A stretch of DNA of 10,504 nt, from positions 1 through 10,504 of the forward strand of contig JASHXZ010000592.1 in assembly GCA_030043285.1 (NCBI GenBank), given 5' to 3'. The position numbers and the translations under genes were made by a program. The notes under the pieces were generated by a model. The model was given only the letters and a program-made list of their open reading frames with translations. It did no database searches and was not told the origin of the DNA. Positions within the stretch are counted from its first letter, which is position 1, and every line of letters starts with the position of its first letter. Shown piece by piece: positions 1 to 6,013 of this stretch. The DNA is from Xanthobacteraceae bacterium (lineage in GTDB: Bacteria > Pseudomonadota > Alphaproteobacteria > Rhizobiales > Xanthobacteraceae).

Positions 1-219
1 GAACCGGGCGGTGCGGCGCGACTGTGGCGACGGATGATCGAGCGCGTGCTCACCCGCTGCGAGAACCACGAGTTCGGCGAGCTGGCGCCGTTGATTACGC
101 TTCTGCACCGCTTCGCCACCGAAGCGGCGCGCGACGAAGCACGGCTACTCTGTGACGAGCTTGCGGCGGAAGATGATGCCGAGGATCTTGCTGCCGAGCC
201 CGAGGCTGTCGCGGCGTGA
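1..219 (+). CDS. 3' end of an unidentified gene (partial)
   Basis: The reading frame is open from the first base to the TGA at 217-219, so this is probably the last 72 codons of a gene that begins outside the window. An ATG at 34 could be an internal methionine or the start of a short gene, but no ribosome binding site stands in front of it. The visible protein looks alpha-helical and ends in an acidic, alanine-rich tail with several Glu/Asp pairs. I do not recognise a family and assign no function. The gene converges on the Hpt gene on the other strand, with a hairpin between them at 243-277 that probably ends its transcript. Confidence 0.5.
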   Translation, partial: EPGGAARLWRRMIERVLTRCENHEFGELAPLITLLHRFATEAARDEARLLCDELAAEDDAEDLAAEPEAVAA

Positions 220-242
220 GATTCCGGGCTCCTCGAGGAGCT

Positions 243-277
243 TGTCATCGGGCCGGCCACTTCGGCCCGGAATGACA
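243..277. repeat. REP-like hairpin between convergent genes
   Basis: TGTCAT (243-248) pairs perfectly with ATGACA (272-277). Inside, CGGGCCG (249-255) pairs perfectly with CGGCCCG (263-269) around a 7-base loop, leaving a 2-base bulge. The symmetric stem lies between two convergent genes, so it could end transcription from either side. No T-run follows on either strand. The outer GTCAT/ATGAC ends with a GC-rich core resemble the short palindromic repeats scattered through Bradyrhizobium-type genomes; that comparison is from memory. Confidence 0.55.
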
Positions 278-291
278 GCAGGGGATTGCGC

Positions 292-873
292 TTAAGACCC
301 GGCAGTGCTCGGCGCCAGTGGCGGCGCAAAAATCACTTCCAGATAGTCAGGCCGAAAGCTGTTCTCGCGCCGCAAAAATTCGTCGGTGACTTCGCGTAGC
401 CGCGCGGTCAGGCTGTGTGAGACTTCCGGCAGGTCACGGCGGTGGTATTCGCGGACAATAGCCCGTATCGCATCGACGTGCTGGTCGACGAGCGGCAGCG
501 GAATGCGTGCGCTCTCCGGCGTGTGCTCGAGCAGCCGGCACAGGCTGTCGGCGGCGCCGGCCACGGCCGGATACCCGAAGGTCGGGGCTTCGCCCTTGAT
601 GTCATGGGCGGCGCGGAACAGCGCATCATGGGTTTTTTCGGTAAAGCCTTGGCGGGCGACGTCCTGGCGTGCGGCTTCGAGCCGCTCGCATTCGGCCAGC
701 ATCCAGGTGCCAAACTCGTTCGACAGTTTGGCCAGCGCGGTTTCGGCGCGCGCAACCGGATCGTCGCCTGCCACGGCCCGGCCGATGGCCTTGCGCAGCT
801 CGTGTGGCGGCGTGATCACTTCGTGATCCGCATAGGTGGCGACCGACGGAGCTTGATCCTTGCGCTGCGCCAT
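292..873 (-). CDS. Hpt (histidine phosphotransfer) domain protein
   Basis: This 193-residue soluble protein carries an Hpt motif at about residues 88-117. The candidate phospho-accepting His90 lies in AAHDIKGEAPTFG, matching the family pattern HxxKGxxxxxG. Hpt domains are four-helix bundles that relay phosphate between the receiver of a hybrid kinase and a response regulator. The first 80 or so residues look helical and resemble no catalytic domain; no kinase ATPase is present, so the protein must act with a kinase encoded elsewhere. The ATG at 871-873 is preceded by a purine-rich AGGGGCAGG. It lies 25 bp downstream of the receiver gene on the same strand, so the two are probably one transcript and may be direct phosphorelay partners (inference). 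The family is secure; the partner kinase and output are unknown. Confidence 0.88.
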   Translation of the reverse strand: MAQRKDQAPSVATYADHEVITPPHELRKAIGRAVAGDDPVARAETALAKLSNEFGTWMLAECERLEAARQDVARQGFTEKTHDALFRAAHDIKGEAPTFGYPAVAGAADSLCRLLEHTPESARIPLPLVDQHVDAIRAIVREYHRRDLPEVSHSLTARLREVTDEFLRRENSFRPDYLEVIFAPPLAPSTAGS

Positions 874-898
874 ATGTTTGCCTGCCCCTGTTTAGCTT

Positions 899-1444
899 TC
901 AGCTTAAGACTTTTGCTTTGTCGAGCAGCGGCTGCTGCTTGATGACTTCGGCCTTGCCGTCCTTGCGCCGCTCCGGTCCGACATAGTTCGGATTGACGTT
1001 GCGGCGGCGGTCCGGTCCGAAATAGGTGCGCGTCTTGATGAACGGCCGCGGATTGGCGACGACGTTGAGGATGCGTTCGTAAAGTGCCTTGGCGGAAATC
1101 GGCTTGGCCAGAAATTCGGTCACGCCGGCGTCGCGCGCGGTGACGATGCGCTTCTTCTCGGAATGGCCCGACACCATGATAATGGGCACGTAGGGATTGG
1201 CGTTGGCGCCGGGCTGGCGGATCATCTGCGTCAATTCCAGGCCATCGAAGATCGGCATCACCCAGTCGGCCAGCACGATGTCGGGCATGTAGTGGGTGAA
1301 GGCTTCGAGGCCGGTGGCGCCGTCCTCGGCTTCGTAGACTTCGCGGGCGCCAAACCCGTGCAGCAGCGTGCGCAGGATGCGCCGCATGTGGGCGTTGTCG
1401 TCGATCACCAAAAAACGCAGGCGATTGAAATCGATTCGAACCAT
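899..1444 (-). CDS. Stand-alone response regulator (receiver domain) with GPDRR/GPERR tail
   Basis: This 181-residue protein has a CheY-like receiver over about residues 9-130. The acidic pair is Asp15-Asp16, the phospho-acceptor is Asp60 (in IVLADWVMP), the switch Ser is Ser92 (VSGH) and the conserved lysine is Lys114 (FLAKP). There is no DNA-binding or enzymatic output domain. The tail is basic and contains two similar short motifs, FGPDRRR (142-148) and VGPERRK (155-161), each after an aromatic residue. A single-domain receiver usually works by protein contact or passes phosphate on; the Hpt gene 25 bp downstream is the obvious partner. The ATG at 1442-1444 has only a weak ribosome binding site, and a perfect CtrA-type box lies 23 bp upstream. 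CtrA control of this phosphorelay is inferred. Confidence 0.9.
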   Translation of the reverse strand: MVRIDFNRLRFLVIDDNAHMRRILRTLLHGFGAREVYEAEDGATGLEAFTHYMPDIVLADWVMPIFDGLELTQMIRQPGANANPYVPIIMVSGHSEKKRIVTARDAGVTEFLAKPISAKALYERILNVVANPRPFIKTRTYFGPDRRRNVNPNYVGPERRKDGKAEVIKQQPLLDKAKVLS

Positions 1445-1467
1445 GCCGGCAGGCTAGGCTTTCGGCA

Positions 1468-1482
1468 TTAACGCCCGGTTAA
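1468..1482 (-). promoter_or_regulatory. CtrA-type binding site (TTAA-N7-TTAA)
   Basis: The sequence TTAACGCCCGGTTAA matches the full CtrA consensus TTAA-N7-TTAA exactly and is also a palindrome. Eight fixed A/T positions are rare in DNA this rich in GC. It lies 23 bp upstream of the receiver start codon, in a 124-bp gap that holds only the 5' region of that operon and the 3' end of nadK. CtrA is the cell-cycle and motility master regulator of alphaproteobacteria. So close to the start codon, the box either overlaps the promoter of an almost leaderless transcript or represses a promoter further upstream. Binding itself is not shown. Confidence 0.6.
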
Positions 1483-1568
1483 GCATTGCAGCGGCGGCGG
1501 TCGCGTGGATCTAAAGTCGCAAAGTAGATATCGCGCCTATCTTGCGCTTTCGACGACCGATTTCCGGC

Positions 1569-2357
1569 TCAATAGCCGAACTGCTCGCTCAAGATGCGCT
1601 CGTCCAGGCTATGGCCGGGATCGAACAGCATGTGCATGGCGACCTGATGGTCCATGCCGATATCGACGGAATGCACCGCGCGCACCTCGTTGTGGTCGGC
1701 GACCGCGGCGACCGGGCGCTTTTCCGCTTCGAGGACGTCGATGGTGACGCGGGCGCGGTCGGGCAATAGCGCGCCGCGCCAGCGCCGCGGCCGAAACGGG
1801 CTGATCGGCGTGAGCGCCAGAAGCTTCGCGTCGATCGGAATGATCGGCCCCTGCACCGACAGATTATAGGCGGTCGACCCGGCCGGCGTCGCCAACAGGA
1901 GGCCGTCGGCGATGAGCTGCGGCAGCCGTTCCTTGCCGTCGACCGAAATGCGCAGCCGCGCCGCTTGGTAGGCCTGCCGGAACAGCGACACCTCGTTGAT
2001 GGCGTGATGGCGATGCGCGCGCCCGGCCGCGTCGCGCGCTTCCATCAACAACGGATGGATGACGGTGACGTGTGCGGCGGCCAGCCGCTCGCCCAGTTTC
2101 TCATCGGAATATTCGTTCATAAGGAAGCCGACGGTGCCGCGATGCATGCCGTAGATCGGCTTGTTCGAGTTCATGAAGCGTTGCAGGGTTGACAGCATCA
2201 GCCCATCGCCGCCGAGCGCGACGATGACGTCGGCGGTTTCCGGCCGAGCATCGCCGTAGCGGCGCACCAAATGCCGCCGTGCCTCCTGGGCTTGCGGAAC
2301 GGAGCTGGCGACGAACGCGATGCGCTTGTAGCGTGGTGCGGCAGGGCGCTTGGGCAT
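1569..2357 (-). CDS. nadK: NAD kinase
   Basis: NAD kinase phosphorylates NAD to NADP with ATP in the cytoplasm. From the chosen start the protein is 262 residues, normal for the alphaproteobacterial form. GGDG (49-52) is the nucleotide-binding and catalytic motif, with the general-base aspartate at 51. NE (121-122, in [12 protein letters not shown]) and the segment [17 protein letters not shown] (151 onward) are also characteristic of the family. The frame stays open upstream to an ATG at 2441, but those 28 residues are rich in Pro and Arg and unlike the family. The ATG at 2357 puts the first beta-strand ([10 protein letters not shown]) at the usual distance. No strong ribosome binding site is seen at either start. 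The gene is divergent from cutA with an 82-bp gap, so the two share a compact promoter region. Confidence 0.95.
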   Translation of the reverse strand: MPKRPAAPRYKRIAFVASSVPQAQEARRHLVRRYGDARPETADVIVALGGDGLMLSTLQRFMNSNKPIYGMHRGTVGFLMNEYSDEKLGERLAAAHVTVIHPLLMEARDAAGRAHRHHAINEVSLFRQAYQAARLRISVDGKERLPQLIADGLLLATPAGSTAYNLSVQGPIIPIDAKLLALTPISPFRPRRWRGALLPDRARVTIDVLEAEKRPVAAVADHNEVRAVHSVDIGMDHQVAMHMLFDPGHSLDERILSEQFGY

Positions 2358-2439
2358 TTTGTCCGACGCTGGCTCGGGGCGATGGCTCGGGTTTTCGTAA
2401 CGGAGCGGCGGGCGACCGGCAGCGCCGCGGGAGACGGGC

Positions 2440-2772
2440 ATGGAACGCGCGGTTTTCGTCTACACAACATACCCATCGATTGTCGAGGCGGAGCGCGCCG
2501 GTCGGGCGCTGCTCGAGCGGCGGCTGGCGGCCTGCGTCAACATCCTGCCCGGCATGGTGTCGTTGTACTGGTGGCAGGGCCAGATCGACCGCGGCGACGA
2601 GGTGGTGATGATCATCAAGACCCGCACCAGTCTGGCCGAGCCGGTGCGCGCCGCGGTCAAAGCGATGCACTCCTACACCACGCCCGCCATTCTGGTCATT
2701 CCGATCGAGACGGTCGATCCGAGCTATCATGCCTGGATCGAAGCCGAAACCGGCGGGGAGGGCGCGGCATGA
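2440..2772 (+). CDS. cutA: CutA1-family divalent-cation tolerance protein
   Basis: CutA1 proteins are small, very stable trimers with a ferredoxin-like fold. They were first linked to copper and divalent-cation tolerance, and their exact role is unsettled. This 110-residue protein is of normal length. It has the two diagnostic stretches: [19 protein letters not shown] (29-47, with Cys32) and the C-terminal [13 protein letters not shown] (77-89), corresponding to the family's HxYxxPxI pattern. GGGAG lies 6 bases before the ATG. The start codon overlaps the longest possible nadK frame by two bases, but the likely nadK start is 82 bp away. A short open frame begins at the stop codon in an ATGA overlap, and the repeat at 2855-3027 follows. 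Confidence 0.94.
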   Translation: MERAVFVYTTYPSIVEAERAGRALLERRLAACVNILPGMVSLYWWQGQIDRGDEVVMIIKTRTSLAEPVRAAVKAMHSYTTPAILVIPIETVDPSYHAWIEAETGGEGAA

Positions 2773-2846
2773 CCAAATTTGTTGCTGCGGCGCTTGGTCA
2801 GCCTATAGCAGGCGGTGGTCAAAGAAGCGGCCTGCATTTGGACTGA
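2769..2846 (+). CDS. Possible 25-residue ORF coupled to cutA
   Basis: An ATG at 2769 overlaps the cutA stop codon (ATGA). GGAGGG ends 7 bases before it, the usual layout of translationally coupled genes. The frame gives 25 residues beginning [10 protein letters not shown] and rich in Gly, then stops 8 bp before the inverted repeat. No family is recognised. It could be a microprotein, the 5' remnant of a gene cut short by arrival of the repeat, or chance. Confidence 0.22.
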   Translation: MTKFVAAALGQPIAGGGQRSGLHLD

Positions 2847-2854
2847 TCTGACTA

Positions 2855-3027
2855 TCCTCCCTCGCGTCGTGTAGCGACGCGGGGGAGGGGAACCACGCGA
2901 AGCATGGTGGAGGGGGCGCACGGCGGAAAGGCAAGTCTCGAAACTTGCAGTTGGCGTCTAGGCGCGCACCCCTTCCACCATCTTGCTGCGCAAGATGGTC
3001 CCCCTTCCCCGCTTTCGCCGGGAAGGA
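2855..3027. repeat. Large imperfect inverted repeat (about 65-bp arms)
   Basis: The left arm (2855-2921) and right arm (2964-3027) are imperfect reverse complements. Both ends read TCCTYCC outward, followed inward by a GGGGAGGGG-like block, an ACCA-containing block and TGGTGGARGGGG next to GCGC. At the centre, GCAAGT (2931-2936) and ACTTGC (2943-2948) form the tip. Each arm also has its own hairpin: GCGTCG/CGACGC (2864-2880) on the left and a 9-bp perfect stem, CCATCTTGC/GCAAGATGG (2978-2998), on the right. It contains no gene and ends 5 bp from the TPR stop codon, so it probably also acts as a terminator for the two convergent genes. It looks like a non-autonomous, REP/MITE-type intergenic element. 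Confidence 0.75.
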
Positions 3028-3032
3028 TGAAA

Positions 3033-3581
3033 TTAATACGTCGCCGTGCCGTCGATGACGCCTTTGAGCTGCCGGTATTCCGGGCAATCGGTATTGCCGC
3101 AGATGACGCGGACCTTTTCCAGGTCGTCCTTGGCCTTGAGCAGGTTGCCTTGCTCGGCCTGCCAGGCGCCGTAATAGGACCACGTCAAGGCGTGATTGGG
3201 ATCGGCGGCGAGCGCCTTCTCGTACCAGTATTTGGCGTCGTCGTAGCGGCCGAGCTTGCGGCTGGCGTAGCCGATCAGCGTCGCCACGTCCGGATTGTCG
3301 TCGTAGCCAAGCGTGCGCAGCGTGGCGATGCCGGCCGCATAGTCTTTCTTGTCGTAGATCTGCGCATAGGCGGTGTGATAGCCGGCGTAGAACTTGTCGA
3401 TCGCGCTGTCCTTCTTCGGCTTCGTCTTCTTGCTGTGCGCTTTATGGCCCTGGCTCGGCGGTTGCGTCTGCGGCTGTTGCGGCGCGGCCGGACTGTTAGT
3501 CTCCATGGCGCTGGCGATGTCGGCTGCGCTCATGGCGAAACCGAAGACCAGCGTGGTGGCAAGCAAGCGGATATGGCGCAT
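3033..3581 (-). CDS. Secreted TPR (tetratricopeptide repeat) protein
   Basis: This 182-residue protein starts with a Sec signal peptide (residues 1 to about 25, probable cut after ASA). A Pro/Gln-rich then Lys-rich linker (30-57) follows, then a helical region (60-160) with TPR features. The clearest repeat is GRYDDAKYWYEKALAADPNH (111-130), with partial repeats on either side (YAAGIATLRTLGYDDNPD before, GNLLKAKDDLEKV after). Two cysteines (161 and 166) follow the last repeat and could form a disulfide in the periplasm. TPRs bind other proteins; no partner is indicated. GGAGGAG sits just upstream of the ATG, a strong ribosome binding site that fixes the start. The gene is divergent from the small His-rich secreted protein and convergent with cutA across the inverted repeat. 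Confidence 0.82.
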   Translation of the reverse strand: MRHIRLLATTLVFGFAMSAADIASAMETNSPAAPQQPQTQPPSQGHKAHSKKTKPKKDSAIDKFYAGYHTAYAQIYDKKDYAAGIATLRTLGYDDNPDVATLIGYASRKLGRYDDAKYWYEKALAADPNHALTWSYYGAWQAEQGNLLKAKDDLEKVRVICGNTDCPEYRQLKGVIDGTATY

Positions 3582-3664
3582 GAACTCCTCCGTTTTCGGG
3601 CTGCGACATAAACACCGGCATCATAGCAGTTCATCCACCCGGACGGCGCGGCTTCTTACCGAAA

Positions 3665-3680
3665 GTTCACGTAGGTGAAC
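3665..3680. promoter_or_regulatory. Perfect inverted repeat, candidate operator
   Basis: GTTCAC (3665-3670) and GTGAAC (3675-3680) are perfect reverse complements with a 4-base spacer. The site sits in the 202-bp gap between two divergent genes for exported proteins, where a dimeric regulator could control both. It is not the alphaproteobacterial LexA box, which is a direct GTTC-N7-GTTC repeat. A second small hairpin (GCGGC, TTTC, GCCGC) follows within a few bases, so an RNA role is also possible. The binding protein is unknown. Confidence 0.4.
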
Positions 3681-3783
3681 GGCGGCTTTCGCCGCGCTTC
3701 AGCACGCATTCAGGGCGCACCGCGTACAAGGGGCGGCAACGACGGCGCCATCCGGCGCCGCAAAGAACAAGAGGAACACTGCC

Positions 3784-4101
3784 ATGATGAGGAGCATAGC
3801 CGCCGCGCTGTTGGCGACCGCGCTGATCGCCGGCCCGGCCTTCGCCGCTTCGCCCGCAGGCGATGCCGGCACGGTCTCTACGAACGCGACCGCCGGCTCC
3901 GGCACCAGCGTCGCCAAACCGGCGGCCCAGTCCGGCAAAACCGCCAAGACGCATCATGCCCGCAAGCACGTCGTTCGCCATAGCGGCAAAACCACCGGCG
4001 CCGGCCACGTGGCCCGGCTGAAGACGCATCGGCGTCATGTCGCGGCCCATGTCGGCAAGCCGGCGAAGGTCGAAAGGGCCGGCAAGTCGGACAAGAGCTG
4101 A
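3784..4101 (+). CDS. Small secreted basic, His-rich protein
   Basis: The product is 105 residues. Residues 1-22 form a typical Sec signal peptide (hydrophobic core, probable cut after AFA). The mature part is low in complexity: an Ala/Ser/Thr/Gly-rich start, then a strongly basic segment (about 48-105) with eight histidines and many Lys/Arg residues. No domain is recognised. Such proteins could bind metal, polyanions or the cell wall, but nothing here decides this. GAGGA at 3771-3775 lies 8 bases before the first of two adjacent ATG codons. A structured non-coding stretch and a terminator follow. Reality as a gene is supported by the ribosome binding site and the signal peptide; function is unknown. 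Confidence 0.68.
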   Translation: MMRSIAAALLATALIAGPAFAASPAGDAGTVSTNATAGSGTSVAKPAAQSGKTAKTHHARKHVVRHSGKTTGAGHVARLKTHRRHVAAHVGKPAKVERAGKSDKS

Positions 4102-4293
4102 AACCGCGAAATCGCCTGGAAGCGCCGCTTCGGCAGCCCAGGGTAAGGGTCGAAGTTGCGCTCCGCGGCGCCGGCTTGCGGTGCTAGCGGCAACCGCTGC
4201 AGCTCGCGCAAGCCGGGCCATAGTCGTCCCGGCACAATAACCAACATACCGTCGGGATCAGGAGGCCGGCCCGCCATGGCCGGCCTCGTTTTA
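4102..4293 (+). ncRNA. Structured 3' region or candidate small RNA
   Basis: This gene-free stretch folds well on the + strand. Hairpin 1 has CCTGG (4115-4119) with CCAGG (4138-4142) around an inner GCCG/CGGC. Hairpin 2 has a perfect 10-bp stem, CCGGCTTGCG (4171-4180) with CGCAAGCCGG (4207-4216), capped by a second stem AGCGG/CCGCT (4186-4198). The stretch ends at the terminator at 4262-4293. It may be only a long 3' untranslated region of the His-rich gene, or a small RNA of its own or processed from it. No promoter is clear, and I do not recognise an RNA family. Confidence 0.35.
4262..4293 (+). terminator. Rho-independent terminator
   Basis: GAGGCCGGCC (4262-4271) and GGCCGGCCTC (4278-4287) form a perfect 10-bp GC-rich stem with a 6-base loop, followed by GTTTTA on the + strand. 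The reverse strand has no T-run after the stem, so it ends + strand transcripts from the His-rich gene or an RNA in front of it. It lies 160 bp beyond that gene's stop codon. Confidence 0.8.
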
Positions 4294-4320
4294 CTCCCTG
4301 CAGCGGAAGGTAGATCGGCG

Positions 4321-5289
4321 TTAAAGCGTCGTCTGCCACTCGATCGGCACGTGCTCGTAGCCGGTCGCGGTCTTGACCAGATGGCCGCAGGCGGGAAACG
4401 GGAAGTGATAGCCGGTGACCAGCATGCGGTCGGCTGCGGCGCGGTCGAACAGCTTTTTGCGCGTGACGATGGTTTCGGCACCATCAACGTCGAAGGCCGC
4501 CTGCCAATCGGGATGGCGCGCGAACACCGCCGGATGCTGCGCGGTGTCGCTGAGCACCATGAGCGATTGGTTGCCGGAATGAACCGCAAACACGGTGTGA
4601 CCCGGCGTGTGGCCGGGCGCTGCCAGCGTTTCGATGCCGGGCGCCACCTCCTTGCCGGGCGCAAAGTGCGTGACGCGTTTGGCAATATCGGAAAAGATGC
4701 GGCGCTGATTGCGGAACGTCTCCGTCATCGCCGCCGGCGCCGCATTCATGTTGGCATCGTCCATCCAGAACGCCCATTCCGGCTCGGGCACCATGATCTC
4801 GGCATTGGGGAAGATGAGATTGTTGTCCTTGTCCTTGATGCCGTTGATGTGATCGGGATGAAAATGCGAGATGACGATCTGGTCGACCTCCGTCGGCGCG
4901 ATGCCGGCGGCGGCCAGGTTCTCGACCACCATGCCGGCTGTCGGCGAAATCTGTCCGCCGGTGCCGGTGTCGAGCAGAACGAGTTTTTGGCCGGTATTGA
5001 CGATGAGGGTGGTGAACGGCGTCGCCAGCCTGTCGTGCGGCATGAACGCCGCATCGAGCGCGTGCTCGACGTCGGCGAACGGCGCATTGCGGATGAAATT
5101 TTTGCCGATCGGCCGATACCAGATGCCGTCATAGAGCGCGGTCAGCTCATAGGTGCCGATGCGGTAGCGGTATATGGCCGGCCCGGCCTTGCCGGCGGGT
5201 GGTGCCGCCGCGAGTGCCGAGTGAGCGGCAGTGCCGAAGCTCGCCGCGGCGGAGCCGGCGAGGATGCCGCGTCTGGTCACGCGTGCCAT
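4321..5289 (-). CDS. Tat-exported metallo-beta-lactamase-fold hydrolase
   Basis: From the chosen start the protein is 322 residues. The N-terminus MARVTRRGILAGSAAA carries a twin-arginine motif (Arg6-Arg7) before a hydrophobic stretch and an Ala-rich cut region near residues 25-30, so it should be exported folded by the Tat system. The metal-binding HxHxDH motif is complete: His142, His144, Asp146, His147 (SHFHPDH). Further probable ligands are His227 (in PGHTPGH), Asp248 (LSDTA) and His295 (GYHFPFP). The fold covers lactonases, phosphodiesterases and sulfatase-like enzymes; the substrate cannot be read here. An ATG 30 bases upstream is in frame, but AAAGG lies 8 bases before the ATG at 5289 and the Tat signal starts there. 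It is divergent from the DUF3551 gene. Confidence 0.88.
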   Translation of the reverse strand: MARVTRRGILAGSAAASFGTAAHSALAAAPPAGKAGPAIYRYRIGTYELTALYDGIWYRPIGKNFIRNAPFADVEHALDAAFMPHDRLATPFTTLIVNTGQKLVLLDTGTGGQISPTAGMVVENLAAAGIAPTEVDQIVISHFHPDHINGIKDKDNNLIFPNAEIMVPEPEWAFWMDDANMNAAPAAMTETFRNQRRIFSDIAKRVTHFAPGKEVAPGIETLAAPGHTPGHTVFAVHSGNQSLMVLSDTAQHPAVFARHPDWQAAFDVDGAETIVTRKKLFDRAAADRMLVTGYHFPFPACGHLVKTATGYEHVPIEWQTTL

Positions 5290-5434
5290 GCGAGTGCCTT
5301 TCTGCCGCCCCCGCGACACGAGTCCAATATTGCGCCGAAACTAACGCCTACTCGCGCCAGCGCGTGGAATAACACGAAGGGCGGGGCGTTTGTAGATGCA
5401 GTGCAACACGCTGCCGCTATTGGAACCCGCCGTC

Positions 5435-5701
5435 ATGTATCTTATTCCGGCTGGAGCCGTTTTTTGCGCGATCGTTGTCGCGATCCCGATCGCAGCGCAG
5501 GCACAGAACTATCCGTGGTGCTCGAGTTTCCACGACGGCGCCGGCACCAATTGCGGCTTTTCCACCTACGAGCAGTGCATGGCGACCGCCCGCGGCACCG
5601 GCGGCTACTGCGCGCCGAACAATTCGTACGTCGCGCCGCGGCCGGCGATGTCTTCTGGCCGCGCGCGGCGTAAGCACAGGGTGCCCAGCGCAGGTCGGTA
5701 A
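5435..5701 (+). CDS. DUF3551-family small secreted protein
   Basis: The mature part reads NYPWCSSFHDGAGTNCGFST, then YEQCMATARGTGGYCAPN. These four regularly placed cysteines (C, C, C, C with GFSTYEQC) are the hallmark of the DUF3551 peptides abundant in Bradyrhizobium and relatives. The cysteines probably pair as disulfides outside the cytoplasm. The ATG at 5435 gives an 88-residue precursor with a hydrophobic signal sequence cut after AQA. The frame is open to an ATG at 5396 (101 residues), preceded by a purine-rich GAAGGGCGGGG, so the longer start is possible. The short C-terminal tail is basic. Role unknown; it is divergent from the Tat-exported hydrolase. Confidence 0.78.
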   Translation: MYLIPAGAVFCAIVVAIPIAAQAQNYPWCSSFHDGAGTNCGFSTYEQCMATARGTGGYCAPNNSYVAPRPAMSSGRARRKHRVPSAGR

Positions 5702-5884
5702 TCGCCGTTTGAAATATGCGCGGTGAGAGGATTGATTCGGGCTTTCGAGTACGGTTGCGCGGGCTTTGTGAATTCGATTTCAAAATACGCGACGATTTCT
5801 TTGCGCTTGCAATAAAGCGCATGCGTGACGGCAACTCCTCGCTCCGACCGATCTATCGCACGATCCGTCGCAAAGACAGAATCC

Positions 5885-5909
5885 GGAACTTCGCGGCCTT
5901 GCACGCGTT
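5885..5909 (+). promoter_or_regulatory. EcfG-type general stress promoter
   Basis: GGAAC (5885-5889) and CGTT (5906-5909) are separated by exactly 16 bases, matching the GGAAC-N16-CGTT consensus described for EcfG, the general stress sigma factor of Bradyrhizobium and other alphaproteobacteria (PhyR/NepR control). It lies in the gene-free stretch 5702-6013, which otherwise shows nothing I can name. Transcription would start near 5916, giving an untranslated leader of about 98 bases before the ATG at 6014. Confidence 0.6.
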
Positions 5910-6013
5910 CACATGTGTCCGATTTTCGCACAGACCGGTCGCGCGCCGCGGCCGCGGCCGGGAACGGAGGCTTTGTATTTTTCATCGGTCGGCAGTGCAG
6001 GGAAGGATCGATC

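Noticed and set aside
2101..2730. 209-codon open frame on the - strand across nadK and cutA
   Set aside because: It overlaps both well-supported genes in other frames and resembles no protein family.
3665..3680. LexA (SOS) box
   Set aside because: The alphaproteobacterial box is a direct GTTC-N7-GTTC repeat; this is an inverted repeat with a different spacing.
5422..5426. Second EcfG -35 motif (GGAAC) before the DUF3551 start
   Set aside because: No CGTT follows at 16 or 17 bases, and the motif is too close to the start codon.
4156..5673. 505-codon open frame on the + strand
   Set aside because: It lies antisense to the Tat-exported hydrolase, which has a full HxHxDH motif, signal and ribosome binding site. 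The antisense translation is Arg/Gly-rich with no recognisable domain, as expected of a shadow in GC-rich DNA.
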